Shown here: positions 43,570 through 51,876 of the stretch, one piece after another
Layout: the number at the start of each line of letters is the position of its first letter
How positions within the stretch are numbered: position 1 is the first letter of the stretch
DNA from: an uncultured Roseicyclus sp.
GTDB lineage: Bacteria > Pseudomonadota > Alphaproteobacteria > Rhodobacterales > Rhodobacteraceae
Direction: 5' to 3'
NCBI GenBank assembly: GCA_947489665.1
Contig: CANLEH010000001.1
Span: 1,212,501 to 1,276,500, forward strand
Length of the DNA: 64,000 bases
Notes under the pieces: model-generated
Databases searched by the model: none
What the model saw: only the letters and a program-made list of their open reading frames with translations
What the model was told of the DNA's origin: nothing
Program-made: the position numbers and the translations under genes

Positions 43570-44997
43570 TCAGATCGCCAATGCGGGCGAGGGACCGTAC
43601 GTCTCGAAATGCCAAACAGCCTGCCAATCATCGCCGTTTCGCTCCAGCACCAGTGCATTGCGGTCGGCCACATAGCGCAAGCCCTGGCCCGGAATGCGGC
43701 GGATGCGGATGGGGTGGCCCGGCAGCGGGCTTTCGCCAAGGCGCGACAAGGCGCCAAGAAATAGCGCCCATCCCTTGGGCGGCGGGCGATGGGTGATGCC
43801 GGAGGCGACAAGTTGGTGCAGGGGCTGGCCGTTGCGGGCGGCCATCTCGGCCCGCGTCGCAAGGTGGATTTCGCCTGACAAGATGGTGACGTCCTGGCCG
43901 TCCGTCTCTTGCATCTGCATCATCAGCGTCAGCATCCGCCGCCACGAGTCCCGATGCGCGCGGGATTGCCATTGGTCGCGCAGATCATCCTCGTATTTTT
44001 GCATTTTCGGCACAGCCACCATCAGTGCCTCCAGGATCGAAAGACGCGGCCCGAGCAGCGGGACGGAGGACATGACCAGCGTGCGGCCTTGGAAATCAGC
44101 TGCCGCCTGCGCCTCGACCGCTTGCCAACCACCCTCATCCATCACTTGCCGCCGCGTGCGCTCGCCGCGCAGGTCCGGGCCAAGCAGGCGCAGGCCCGGC
44201 GCCTCAACCTGCCAGCCCAGATGATAGGCGTCGGGGTCGGTGAAACGCGCGGGCAAGTCGCCCGCAACGGTGCCGTGCTGGAACGCAAGCGTGGCTTCCT
44301 TGGCGACCTCGAACAGGCATTGGCCCACGGGGGAATAGGTGCGGGACCGCGGCAGAGACCCCCAGCCATCGCAGATGTCGTGATCGTCCCATTGCGCCAG
44401 CGCAGGCACGCGGGCGACGAGCCAGGCATAGCTTGGATGCTGAAGCTGGACGATGTAGCGCGCGGCAAAGCCTTCGCGCAGATGGGCGCGCAGATCGTCG
44501 ATATCGTGCGGCAGGGGATCGCGCGGGATCTTGTCAGGCCAATCCTCGGAGAGCGGGTGGCCGTGCGTCGCCTCATCGGCATAGACCTGATCGCCGCCGT
44601 GCAGCAGCAGGGCGAAGGGGGCGCGGCGGTGCTCTTCGGCGAGGTGCGCCCACATCACGTTCCTCTCATCCTCATCGCGGTCCATGTCGCCATGTTCCTC
44701 GCCATTGCAGGAGGCATAGGCGAGGCGCAGATCGCCGGTCAGGTCGGAAGCGAGATCGTAGGTTTCGCCGTTCCAGCTGTAGGAGGAGGGGGCATCTGTC
44801 GGCACCGCGAAGCGCGCCCGAAAGAGCTGCGCGGCGGTGTAGCCGAGGAGGGGCTGACAGGGGATATCCCTGTCGCCAACCCGGAGCGGAGGCACGGTTT
44901 GGCCATGCGGCGCCACGAAGATCGCGGCCAGATGCATCTGGCCGTCTGCGATGTCATCCAGGATCAGAAGGGGGCCGAGGATCCGGTCAATTGGCAA
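43570..44997 (-). CDS. PhoD-like metallophosphatase
   Basis: A 475-residue protein with the PhoD alkaline phosphatase D fold. Metal-binding regions are LLHGGDQVYADE, AQWDDHDICDGWG and ILSGEIHLATRAEM. There is no signal peptide, unlike secreted PhoD, so it probably acts in the cytoplasm on a phosphodiester or monoester. The start is a TTG three bases after the hom stop, with AGGA in the end of hom as a possible ribosome site. It breaks the usual hom-glpX adjacency. Confidence 0.82.
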   Translation of the reverse strand: MPIDRILGPLLILDDIADGQMHLAAIFVAPHGQTVPPLRVGDRDIPCQPLLGYTAAQLFRARFAVPTDAPSSYSWNGETYDLASDLTGDLRLAYASCNGEEHGDMDRDEDERNVMWAHLAEEHRRAPFALLLHGGDQVYADEATHGHPLSEDWPDKIPRDPLPHDIDDLRAHLREGFAARYIVQLQHPSYAWLVARVPALAQWDDHDICDGWGSLPRSRTYSPVGQCLFEVAKEATLAFQHGTVAGDLPARFTDPDAYHLGWQVEAPGLRLLGPDLRGERTRRQVMDEGGWQAVEAQAAADFQGRTLVMSSVPLLGPRLSILEALMVAVPKMQKYEDDLRDQWQSRAHRDSWRRMLTLMMQMQETDGQDVTILSGEIHLATRAEMAARNGQPLHQLVASGITHRPPPKGWALFLGALSRLGESPLPGHPIRIRRIPGQGLRYVADRNALVLERNGDDWQAVWHFETYGPSPALAI

Positions 44998-45000
44998 AGC

Positions 45001-46287
45001 TCAGACATCCTCGATCCTTAGCGCCACCGGATCGGCGACCACGACACCGGTTGAGGGTAGGGCGCTGAGCGCGGCGTCAAGGTCGGGGCGGGCGGCTTTG
45101 TGCGTGATGATCAGCACCGGCGCATTGCCGCCGTCATGGTCATACTGGCGCATCCGGTCGATGGAGATGCCGTTTTCGCCGAGCGCCGTGGCGACCTTGG
45201 CCAGCGCGCCGGGTTTGTCGGCCAGATCCATGCGTAGATAGAAGCAGGCGGGGCTTTCGGCATTGGCGGGCGTTGCCTCAACCAAGCTATCGGCGGGCTG
45301 GCCGAAGACGGGCAGGCGCAGGCCGCGCGCGATGTCGCAGATGTCGCCCATCACCGCACTTGCCGTGGGGCCTTCGCCCGCGCCGGGGCCGCGTAGGACG
45401 ATTTGTTCGACGGCGTCGCCTTCGATCACCACCATGTTGGTGCCGCCAACGAGCTGGCCAAGGGGCGAGGTTGCGGGCACAAGGCAGGGCGTCATGCGCT
45501 GTTCAAGGCCCCGGCCTGTCATCTGCGCCACGCCGAGCAGCTTGATCTTGTAGCCCAGATCGCCCGCGCGACGGATATCGTCGATGGAGACGTTTCCGAT
45601 CCCTTCCAGCCGCAAATCGTCAAAGGCCACCTTGGTGCCAAAGGCGATGGCGGCGAGGATCGAGAGTTTGTGGCCTGCGTCGATGCCGCCCACATCAAGG
45701 TTTGGGTCCGCCTCCAGATAGCCGAGGCCATCGGCCTCATCGAAGGCCTCTTGGTAGGACAGGCCAGCTTCGTCCATGCGGGTCAGGATGTAGTTGCAGG
45801 TGCCGTTCATCACGCCCATGACGCGGTCGATGCGGTTGCCGGCCAGCCCTTCGGTGAGCGATTTGATGACGGGGATGCCGCCGGCAACGGCAGCCTCATA
45901 CCGCAGGGCTGCGCCCATGCTTTCGGCCAGCTCCGCCAGTGCCTGACCGTGGTGGGCAAGCATTGCTTTGTTGGCGGTGACGACATCCTTGCCCGCCTTG
46001 AGTGCGGCTTCGGTCGCGTCTTTTGCCGGGCCTTCATCGCCGCCCATGAGTTCCACGAACAGGTCCACATCGTCACGTTTGGCGAGCGCGACGGGGTCGT
46101 CTTCCCACGCATAGTCGGTGAGGGATACGCCACGATCCTTGTCTTTGGAGCGCGCAGAGACGGCGGAGATCGTGATTTCACGCCCGGTGCGCGCCGAGAG
46201 CAGGCGCGCCTGCCGCTGCACGATCTTCACAACGCCAACACCAACGGTGCCAAGCCCGGCGATGCCAAGGCGAATGGGGTCAGTCAT
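45001..46287 (-). CDS. hom: Homoserine dehydrogenase
   Basis: A 428-residue enzyme that reduces aspartate semialdehyde to homoserine for threonine and methionine. The NAD(P)-binding start is GIAGLGTVGVGVVKI, the catalytic region includes GVMNGTCNYILTRM and SILAAIAFG, and a C-terminal ACT domain (about 345-415, FYLRMDLADKPGALAKVATAL) allows threonine feedback. It is the first gene of a minus-strand group running toward recJ. Confidence 0.95.
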   Translation of the reverse strand: MTDPIRLGIAGLGTVGVGVVKIVQRQARLLSARTGREITISAVSARSKDKDRGVSLTDYAWEDDPVALAKRDDVDLFVELMGGDEGPAKDATEAALKAGKDVVTANKAMLAHHGQALAELAESMGAALRYEAAVAGGIPVIKSLTEGLAGNRIDRVMGVMNGTCNYILTRMDEAGLSYQEAFDEADGLGYLEADPNLDVGGIDAGHKLSILAAIAFGTKVAFDDLRLEGIGNVSIDDIRRAGDLGYKIKLLGVAQMTGRGLEQRMTPCLVPATSPLGQLVGGTNMVVIEGDAVEQIVLRGPGAGEGPTASAVMGDICDIARGLRLPVFGQPADSLVEATPANAESPACFYLRMDLADKPGALAKVATALGENGISIDRMRQYDHDGGNAPVLIITHKAARPDLDAALSALPSTGVVVADPVALRIEDV

Positions 46288-46362
46288 TGCGGAAACTCCG
46301 GGGCCGAATTGAATTGTTGGGATCGTTTAGCGGCTCAGGTGCGGGGCTGCAACGCAGGCGCG

Positions 46363-46611
46363 TTACAGAGGCATATTGCGCAGCCAATTGGCACGGCGGC
46401 GTAGGTCGGCGACGCGGGCCTCCAGGCTGAGGCCTTCGGTGGCCGCCACGCGGGGGGGCTCTGCATCGGCACTGGCCAGAAGAGGCTCCAACGGGACAAG
46501 TTGCGGGAAGCCTGATGCCTGCGACTCTGCTGTCAGGCGGTGGTCCAGATCCGGCATGCCGGGCCCGCAGGCAGCAGGGATCAGGCAGAGGAGGAGGGCG
46601 GCAGCACGCAT
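46363..46611 (-). CDS. Small lipoprotein of unknown function
   Basis: An 82-residue protein with a signal peptide ending in a lipobox (LIPAAC, Cys at about residue 15), so the mature protein would be lipid-anchored. The rest is short, polar and helical near the end (SLEARVADLRRRANWLRNMPL). I do not recognise a family function. It is upstream of hom on the same strand with a 75-base gap. Confidence 0.7.
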   Translation of the reverse strand: MRAAALLLCLIPAACGPGMPDLDHRLTAESQASGFPQLVPLEPLLASADAEPPRVAATEGLSLEARVADLRRRANWLRNMPL

Positions 46612-46660
46612 GGGCGCGACGGTAGCGCGGGCTCAAGGGGCAAGTCCAGATGCCTTGAAT

Positions 46661-46674
46661 TGAACATGCGTTCA
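46661..46674. promoter_or_regulatory. Palindromic operator candidate of the first TetR gene
   Basis: TGAAC-ATGC-GTTCA is a perfect palindrome 14 bases before the ATG of the TetR gene at 46689. The half-sites are the same as those repeated around the second TetR gene, but the spacer is four rather than three bases. Autoregulation is the likely function. Confidence 0.6.
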
Positions 46675-46688
46675 GATAGGGTCGCGGG

Positions 46689-47279
46689 ATGGCACGCACT
46701 CAAGGCTCCCATGCTGGTACGACCGGCCCAAAGGTCCGCGACGCGGCGCTGCGCCTGTTCGCGCGGCATGGATTTGCGGCGGTGTCGATGCGCCAGATCG
46801 CGCGGGAGGTGGGCGTGCAGGCGGGGGCGTTGTACCTCTATACGCCCGACAAGCAGACACTGCTGTTCGAGCTGATGCGGGACCATCTGGAGGATTTGCT
46901 GGCGGGATGGTCCGCGCCGGAGGGCGGGGCGGCGGTGCAGCTCGAACACTTTGCGCGCCACCACATCGCCTATCACCTCGACCGGCCCGATCTGGTGTTC
47001 ATTGCCTATATGGAGCTGCGCAATCTGAGCCCCGAGAACTTCGCCGTGATCGAGGGATTGCGGCGGGATTATGAGGATCGGTTGGAGGCCATTTTGCGGG
47101 CGGGGGTGGCAGAAGGAGTGTTTGATGTGCCCGACACGAAGCTTGCCACGATGGCCGTCATCTCGATGCTGACGGGCGTCACAACATGGTTCCGCGACGG
47201 CGGGCGGCTGTCGCGGGGGGATGTCGAAAGCATCTATTGGGACATGGTGCGCAAGGCGGTGATGTCCGGCGGGGTGTGA
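46689..47279 (+). CDS. TetR-family transcriptional regulator (first)
   Basis: A 196-residue regulator with an N-terminal helix-turn-helix (about 12-58; FAAVSMRQIAREVGVQAGALYLYTPDKQTLLFELM) and a C-terminal ligand-binding helical domain. It converges exactly on the desaturase gene (stops at 47279 and 47280). A palindrome lies just before its start. Regulation of the neighbouring desaturase, by analogy with FabR or DesT-type circuits, is plausible but not shown. Confidence 0.9.
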   Translation: MARTQGSHAGTTGPKVRDAALRLFARHGFAAVSMRQIAREVGVQAGALYLYTPDKQTLLFELMRDHLEDLLAGWSAPEGGAAVQLEHFARHHIAYHLDRPDLVFIAYMELRNLSPENFAVIEGLRRDYEDRLEAILRAGVAEGVFDVPDTKLATMAVISMLTGVTTWFRDGGRLSRGDVESIYWDMVRKAVMSGGV

Positions 47280-48323
47280 TTACTCCGCCGGGACAACGGG
47301 TTGTGTGGCCGTCTCTTTCGGGAAGGGCACCAGACGTTCCTGGTCCTCATCCCAGACTTTGAGCGTGAAAGAGCGGAAGGCCTCCAGCCAGCCGATGGTC
47401 TGCACATCGTATTTCTCGCGCAGGGCGAGGTGGCACACACGCAAGCGGTAGGAGGGGATGTTGGCGTTGAAATGATGGATGTCGTGGTAGGTGATGTTCG
47501 CCACGGCGAAATCAAACAGCCAGCCGAGGTTGAGCGCGGACGAGCCCTGCAGCGCGGCGCGGGCCGGGTTGAGGTCGGGCTTCCGATCCCACCACGTATC
47601 TTCAAAATTGTGCTGCAAGTAGACGAGGAACACGCCAATGCAGCCGGCCGTGAAAACGGTGCCCGCGTAGATGATCAGGCCAGGCGTACCCGCCAATGCC
47701 CAGATCAGCGCAACCCAGGCCACCAGCCCGGCATTGTGTGCCAGTACCTGCAACGGCGCGATGCGGGCGGCGTTCTTCGGCCAGCGGTAAGCCAGCACAT
47801 AGGTAAACAGCCCGCCAACAGGGATCATCAACAGCGGGTTGCGGTAGAGGCGGTATTGCAGGCGTTTCCAGAACCCGGCCTCGTTCCACTCGCGCAGGGT
47901 CATCGTGAAGATCTCGGTTGTGTCCCGCTCATCGAGATTGCCAAGATGACTGTGGTGCTCGTTGTGGTTGAACTGCATCACGCTGAACGGTGTCAGCGTG
48001 AAGATGCTGCTGGCATGGCCTGCGAGCGTGTTCAGCCGTTTCGTTGAGAAGAATGAGTTGTGGCCCAGATCGTGCTGGATCACGTACAGCCGCACGCCGG
48101 CAAAGGCGTTGATGATGATCAGCGGCACGACAAGCCACCAGACCGGCCAGGCCTGTACGGCCAGCCAGAGCGTCAGCACATAAGCCGCAAACGTACCAAA
48201 ATAGCTGAGCGAGGCGAGTCGATTGTCCCGCTTCGTCCAGTCACGCGTAAAGCGCCGAATCTCTCGCTCGGCCTCTTTGCGGTAGTTCGGTGTGATCTCG
48301 GGAAGGGACGAAGGTGCGTGCAT
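47280..48323 (-). CDS. Fatty acid desaturase
   Basis: A 347-residue integral membrane di-iron enzyme with HDLGHNS, HNEHHSHLGN and HDIHHFNA as the three histidine clusters, and four hydrophobic segments between them. It should introduce a double bond in acyl lipids to adjust membrane fluidity. The ATG at 48323 (MHAPSSLPEI) is preferred; a TTG at 48470 would add a basic, low-complexity leader. It is flanked by two TetR genes, one convergent and one divergent. Confidence 0.9.
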   Translation of the reverse strand: MHAPSSLPEITPNYRKEAEREIRRFTRDWTKRDNRLASLSYFGTFAAYVLTLWLAVQAWPVWWLVVPLIIINAFAGVRLYVIQHDLGHNSFFSTKRLNTLAGHASSIFTLTPFSVMQFNHNEHHSHLGNLDERDTTEIFTMTLREWNEAGFWKRLQYRLYRNPLLMIPVGGLFTYVLAYRWPKNAARIAPLQVLAHNAGLVAWVALIWALAGTPGLIIYAGTVFTAGCIGVFLVYLQHNFEDTWWDRKPDLNPARAALQGSSALNLGWLFDFAVANITYHDIHHFNANIPSYRLRVCHLALREKYDVQTIGWLEAFRSFTLKVWDEDQERLVPFPKETATQPVVPAE

Positions 48324-48340
48324 TGGTCCGGTCCAGGTCT

Positions 48341-48354
48341 TGAAAAGGTGTTCT
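48341..48354. promoter_or_regulatory. Degenerate TGAAC/GTTCA site upstream of the desaturase
   Basis: TGAAA-AGGT-GTTCT lies 18 bases before the desaturase ATG on the minus strand and matches eight of ten half-site positions of the nearby TetR palindromes. It could tie the desaturase into that circuit. The match is weak enough that chance is possible. Confidence 0.3.
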
Positions 48355-48546
48355 TTCTCAGTCGGTTGCTCGATCGGTGTCGTTCGTCTGGTCGTTTCAA
48401 ATATGTTATTGAGCGGATTTAGTATGCTTTTTCGGTTTCGCAATCTGACACTACGCGCTTTTTTCGACAATAAGCTTCATGCGCAATCAATCAAACCGGT
48501 GGAAAACCGCAGCCTTTCCCCACTTCTCAGCCCATGTTATGCGAGC

Positions 48547-48559
48547 TGAACGGTGTTCA
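48547..48559. promoter_or_regulatory. Operator of the second TetR gene
   Basis: TGAAC-GGT-GTTCA is a palindrome with a three-base spacer, 13 bases before the ATG at 48573 and directly upstream of its AAAAGGGG ribosome-binding site. It has the same half-sites as three sites in front of pspA, which indicates autoregulation. Confidence 0.7.
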
Positions 48560-48572
48560 AAAGGGGTTTTCG

Positions 48573-49172
48573 ATGGCTGGCAAAGTAGAGGCGCGAAAAG
48601 CCGCCTTGCGGGAAAAACTGATCGACCTTGCCGAAGCCCAGATCGAGGCGGAGGGCCTTATCTCCCTGCGCGCACGTGATCTGGCCAAAGAGGCAGGATG
48701 CGCTGTGGGCGCCATCTATAGCCATTTTGATGACCTGCATGCCCTGACCCTGGAGGTGAACGGGCGCACCTTCATTCGTTTAGGGGCTGTGGTTGGCGCG
48801 GCGGTTGAAGATGCGGAGGGCAAAGCCCCGAATGAACGCCTGATCGCCATGTCGCACGCCTATCTGGGTTTTGCTGCGGAGCATCCCAAGCTGTGGCGCG
48901 CGTTGTTTGATGTACAGATGAGCAGCGATGGACCCGTGCCGGAATGGTATAGTGCTGCGATGATGCGGCTGTTTCGCTTCATCTCGGAGCCGTTGGCCGA
49001 AATTTTCCCTGATTTCGATGCGCGCGAGCTGGATCTGATGACGCGCACTCTGTTCTCAAGCGTGCATGGCATCACGCTTCTGGGCCTTGAAAACCGTATT
49101 TCCGGCGTGCCGGGGGAGCAGTTGCGCACCATGATCCGCTTGCTTCTGGAGCAGGTCGGACAAAAAAACTGA
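48573..49172 (+). CDS. TetR-family transcriptional regulator (second)
   Basis: A 199-residue regulator with an N-terminal helix-turn-helix (about 25-60; [36 protein letters not shown]) and a C-terminal WHG-type ligand domain ([18 protein letters not shown]). The ATG at 48573 follows AAAAGGGG; an upstream in-frame ATG (48534) would read through the operator. Its stop codon is itself the first bases of an operator for the next gene. It is expected to repress pspA and its own gene. Confidence 0.9.
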   Translation: MAGKVEARKAALREKLIDLAEAQIEAEGLISLRARDLAKEAGCAVGAIYSHFDDLHALTLEVNGRTFIRLGAVVGAAVEDAEGKAPNERLIAMSHAYLGFAAEHPKLWRALFDVQMSSDGPVPEWYSAAMMRLFRFISEPLAEIFPDFDARELDLMTRTLFSSVHGITLLGLENRISGVPGEQLRTMIRLLLEQVGQKN

Positions 49173-49182
49173 ACATCGTTCA
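49170..49182. promoter_or_regulatory. TetR operator 1 of pspA, overlapping the tetR stop
   Basis: TGAAC-ATC-GTTCA; its first three bases are the TGA stop of the TetR gene. It is the first of three matching palindromes in the 83-base gap before pspA. Confidence 0.75.
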
Positions 49183-49191
49183 AAAAACTTC

Positions 49192-49220
49192 TTGAACATC
49201 GTTCACGAATCTCCTACATC
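49192..49220 (+). promoter_or_regulatory. Predicted pspA promoter
   Basis: TTGAAC (49192-49197) and TACATC (49215-49220) are separated by 17 bases, the ideal sigma-70 spacing. The -35 lies inside operator 2 and the start region runs into operator 3, so TetR binding would block both. Confidence 0.55.
49193..49205. promoter_or_regulatory. TetR operator 2 of pspA
   Basis: TGAAC-ATC-GTTCA, identical to operator 1 and centred 23 bases further on, about two helix turns. It overlaps the likely -35 element TTGAAC (49192-49197). Confidence 0.75.
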
Positions 49221-49227
49221 CAATTTG

Positions 49228-49240
49228 TGAACGTTGTTCA
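49228..49240. promoter_or_regulatory. TetR operator 3 of pspA
   Basis: TGAAC-GTT-GTTCA, same half-sites with a different spacer, just before the GGAGA ribosome-binding site of pspA. It falls near the predicted transcription start. Confidence 0.75.
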
Positions 49241-49255
49241 ATTTTGGAGAAGACG

Positions 49256-49942
49256 ATGTTGAGAACTTTGACCACGCTGTTTGACGGGGCCAATGCCCGC
49301 GCTGAAGAGCGTCTGCGCGATCACTTCTGCATTGAATTGATTGATCAAAAAATCCGCGAGGCCGGGGCGAGCCTGAAGGCCGCCAAGTTTTCGCTGGCCT
49401 CGCTTATTCAACGCGAGCGGGCTGAAAGCCGTCAGGTGACGGCGCTTGAAAACCGGATCACCGACCTGACAGGGCGGGCGACCCAGGCGCTGAATGACGG
49501 GCGCGAAGACCTTGCGACCGAGGCGGCTGGCGCGATTGCGCAGCTGGAAAACGAGCTGACCCTGCGCCGTGAAACGGTGCGCCGGCTGGAGACACGCATC
49601 TTGCAACTGCGCCAATCGGTTGAGGCCGCCAATCGCCGGATTATCGATTTGAAACAAGGCGCTATTGCGGCCCGTGCGGCCAAGAAAGAGGCCGATATTC
49701 AGAAGCGTCTGGGCCGCCATGTGGCGCAGGACACCGCTTTTGAAGAGGCCGAGGCGATGATCCAGCGGGTGTTGAACCGCGATGATCCGTTCGAGCAGAG
49801 CCAGATCCTGAAAGAGATCGATGCGGGCCTTGATCGGACCGATATGGCCGACCGGCTTGGCGAAGCGGGCTACGGCGATCCCACCAAATCCACTGCGGCC
49901 GACGTGTTGAGCCGTCTGCGCGCACAATCTGACAGCAAATAA
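49256..49942 (+). CDS. pspA: PspA/IM30-family membrane stress protein
   Basis: A 228-residue almost wholly helical protein of the PspA/IM30 (ESCRT-III-like) family. Long coiled-coil stretches (RHAESRQVTALENRITDLTG-like, QLENELTLRRETVRRLETRILQLRQSVEAANRR) cover most of it, preceded by an amphipathic N-terminal helix. It binds damaged inner membrane and helps maintain the proton gradient. The ATG at 49256 with GGAGA upstream is chosen over an in-frame TTG at 49244. No pspF, pspB or pspC is nearby; control appears to be by the adjacent TetR instead. Confidence 0.88.
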   Translation: MLRTLTTLFDGANARAEERLRDHFCIELIDQKIREAGASLKAAKFSLASLIQRERAESRQVTALENRITDLTGRATQALNDGREDLATEAAGAIAQLENELTLRRETVRRLETRILQLRQSVEAANRRIIDLKQGAIAARAAKKEADIQKRLGRHVAQDTAFEEAEAMIQRVLNRDDPFEQSQILKEIDAGLDRTDMADRLGEAGYGDPTKSTAADVLSRLRAQSDSK

Positions 49943-49972
49943 TCAAACGACCTGAACGAGGAGACTGAACCC

Positions 49973-50248
49973 ATGTTTGAGAAGCATCATAACACCCTGA
50001 TCCTGAACGTGAATTTCCTGGGCGTTGCCCTGTCCTACACCCTGCTTGGCCTGTCCTTGTGGTTCTCCACCGACGTGCCGCTGGCGACCAAAGGTTACTG
50101 GGCGATGGGCATCTTCCTTTTGACGCTGAGCCTGATCAACGTGGTCAAGTACCGCTTTGACATGCGCCTGGATGAGGACCGGATCAAACGCATCGAGGAT
50201 GCGCGGAACGAGAAGATGCTGGAAGAGGCAATCAAAGACGCCGCCTGA
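49973..50248 (+). CDS. YiaA-like small inner-membrane protein
   Basis: A 91-residue protein with two transmembrane helices (about 9-31 and 38-58: LNVNFLGVALSYTLLGLSLWFS and GYWAMGIFLLTLSLINVVKY) and a charged cytoplasmic tail (RLDEDRIKRIEDARNEK). It resembles YiaA/YiaB-domain proteins of unknown function. It follows pspA by 30 bases and is probably co-expressed as its membrane partner. A terminator follows. Confidence 0.82.
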   Translation: MFEKHHNTLILNVNFLGVALSYTLLGLSLWFSTDVPLATKGYWAMGIFLLTLSLINVVKYRFDMRLDEDRIKRIEDARNEKMLEEAIKDAA

Positions 50249-50311
50249 CGGTCGAGCAGGGGAACTCCGCTCATCTGGACGCAGTTGCGTTCACTTGAGC
50301 GGGGCTTTCAC

Positions 50312-50340
50312 AAAAAAAGCGTCCAGTTGGACGCTTTTTT
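50312..50340. terminator. Bidirectional terminator between yiaA-like gene and glyA
   Basis: An A tract, GCGTCC (50319-50324), loop AGTT, GGACGC (50329-50334) and a T tract form a symmetric terminator between convergent genes. A motif TTGCGTTCACTTGAGCGG precedes it (50285-50302) and matches 15 of 18 bases with one near 1756. Confidence 0.9.
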
Positions 50341-50361
50341 CATGTGTGCGGGTGGGTTGGT

Positions 50362-51657
50362 TCAGAGGTCCGGGTAAATCGGGAACTTGTCGCAGAGCGC
50401 CTTGACCTCGTCGCGGACCTTGGCTTCGACCGCGCCGTTTCCGTCTTCACCATTTGCGGCGAGACCATCGACGACTTCGACGATCCAATCGGCGATCTGG
50501 CGGAACTCAGCCTCAGAAAAGCCGCGGGTTGTGCCAGCGGGGGAGCCCAGGCGGATGCCCGACGTGATCATCGGCTTTTCCGTGTCGAACGGGATACCGT
50601 TCTTGTTGCAGGTGATGTGCGCGCGACCCAGCGCCTTCTCGGTCGCGTTGCCTTTCACGCCCTTGGGGCGCAAGTCGACCAGCATCAGGTGCGTGTCGGT
50701 GCCGCCAGTGACGATATCGAGGCCGCCTTTCATCAGCTGATCGGCCAGCGCCTGCGCGTTGGCGATCACTTGCGTCTGGTAGTCTTTGAAGCCGGGGCGG
50801 AGCGCCTCACCAAAGGCCACGGCCTTACCGGCGATCACATGCATCAGGGGGCCGCCCTGGATGCCGGGGAAGATGGCGGAGTTGCACTTCTTCGCAATCG
50901 CCTCGTCATCCGTCAGGATCATGCCGCCGCGTGGGCCGCGCAGGGTTTTGTGGGTGGTGGTCGTCGCGACATGGGCGTGCGGGAAGGGCGAGGGGTAGTG
51001 GCCCGAGGCCACGAGGCCCGCGAAGTGGGCCATGTCGACGAGGAGGTAGGCGCCGACCGAATCCGCGATCTCACGCATCTTGGCGAAGTCGATGATGCGG
51101 GGAATGGCGGAGCCGCCCGCGATGATCATCTTGGGTTGGTGTTCGGTGGCGAGTTCCGCGACCTGGTCGTAATCAAGCTCGAGATCCTGCTGGCGGACGC
51201 CGTATTGGACGGCGTTGAACCACTTGCCCGACTGGTTCGGCTTGGCGCCGTGGGTGAGGTGGCCGCCTGCGTCGAGCGACATACCGAGGATGGTATCGCC
51301 GGGCTGGAGCAGCGCCTGGAAGACGCCCTGGTTGGCCTGCGATCCGGAATTGGGCTGCACGTTGGCAAATCCCACGTTGAAGAGCTGCTTGGCGCGGTCG
51401 ATGGCGAGGTCTTCGGCGATGTCGACGAATTGGCACCCGCCATAGTAACGACGGCCCGGATAACCTTCGGCATATTTGTTGGTCATCACGCCGCCTTGCG
51501 CTTCCATCACGGCGGCGGAGACGATGTTTTCGGACGCGATCAATTCGATCTCATCGCGCTGGCGGCCAAGCTCGGACCGCGTGGCGGCAAAGATCTCAGG
51601 GTCGCGGGTTGCGAGGCTTTCGGTGAAGAAACCATCGTCTTTGTGCGGGGCGTTCAT
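50362..51657 (-). CDS. glyA: Serine hydroxymethyltransferase
   Basis: A 431-residue PLP enzyme that interconverts serine and glycine with tetrahydrofolate. Conserved parts are [37 protein letters not shown], and the PLP lysine region [14 protein letters not shown]. The ATG at 51657 follows GGAGGAG. It lies convergent with the YiaA-like gene. It may also consume glycine or glyoxylate-derived carbon from the bhc route, though it is not adjacent. Confidence 0.96.
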   Translation of the reverse strand: MNAPHKDDGFFTESLATRDPEIFAATRSELGRQRDEIELIASENIVSAAVMEAQGGVMTNKYAEGYPGRRYYGGCQFVDIAEDLAIDRAKQLFNVGFANVQPNSGSQANQGVFQALLQPGDTILGMSLDAGGHLTHGAKPNQSGKWFNAVQYGVRQQDLELDYDQVAELATEHQPKMIIAGGSAIPRIIDFAKMREIADSVGAYLLVDMAHFAGLVASGHYPSPFPHAHVATTTTHKTLRGPRGGMILTDDEAIAKKCNSAIFPGIQGGPLMHVIAGKAVAFGEALRPGFKDYQTQVIANAQALADQLMKGGLDIVTGGTDTHLMLVDLRPKGVKGNATEKALGRAHITCNKNGIPFDTEKPMITSGIRLGSPAGTTRGFSEAEFRQIADWIVEVVDGLAANGEDGNGAVEAKVRDEVKALCDKFPIYPDL

Positions 51658-51757
51658 GGGCGGCTCCTCCTGCCATGATGATCGGGTCGCTGAGGGGCGA
51701 TGTAGGGCAATTGCGTGTTCGGGGGAAGGGCTTAAAGCGGCGCTGGGGCCTTGTTTT

Positions 51758-51828
51758 GCGGCACCTTTTGGCATGCAAAGGAATACAATCCGCGCATCGT
51801 GCCGCCGATCGGAACTTGTGTTTCCGAT
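51758..51828. promoter_or_regulatory. Inverted repeats in the glyA-nadK divergent gap
   Basis: GCGGCAC/GTGCCGC (51758-51764 with 51799-51805) and ATCGGAA/TTCCGAT (51808-51814 with 51822-51828) lie in the 219-base divergent gap. TACAAT at 51784-51789 could be a -10 for nadK, which would place the second stem in its leader. I do not recognise a known riboswitch. Confidence 0.4.
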
Positions 51829-51876
51829 AGGTGCGCGCGATGGTCGCGGGGCAGGGACGGAAGAAGGACCAAGGCC

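Noticed and set aside
51658-51876. A glycine riboswitch or other aptamer upstream of glyA.
   Set aside because: The paired hairpins there do not match any riboswitch core I know; only plain inverted repeats are seen.
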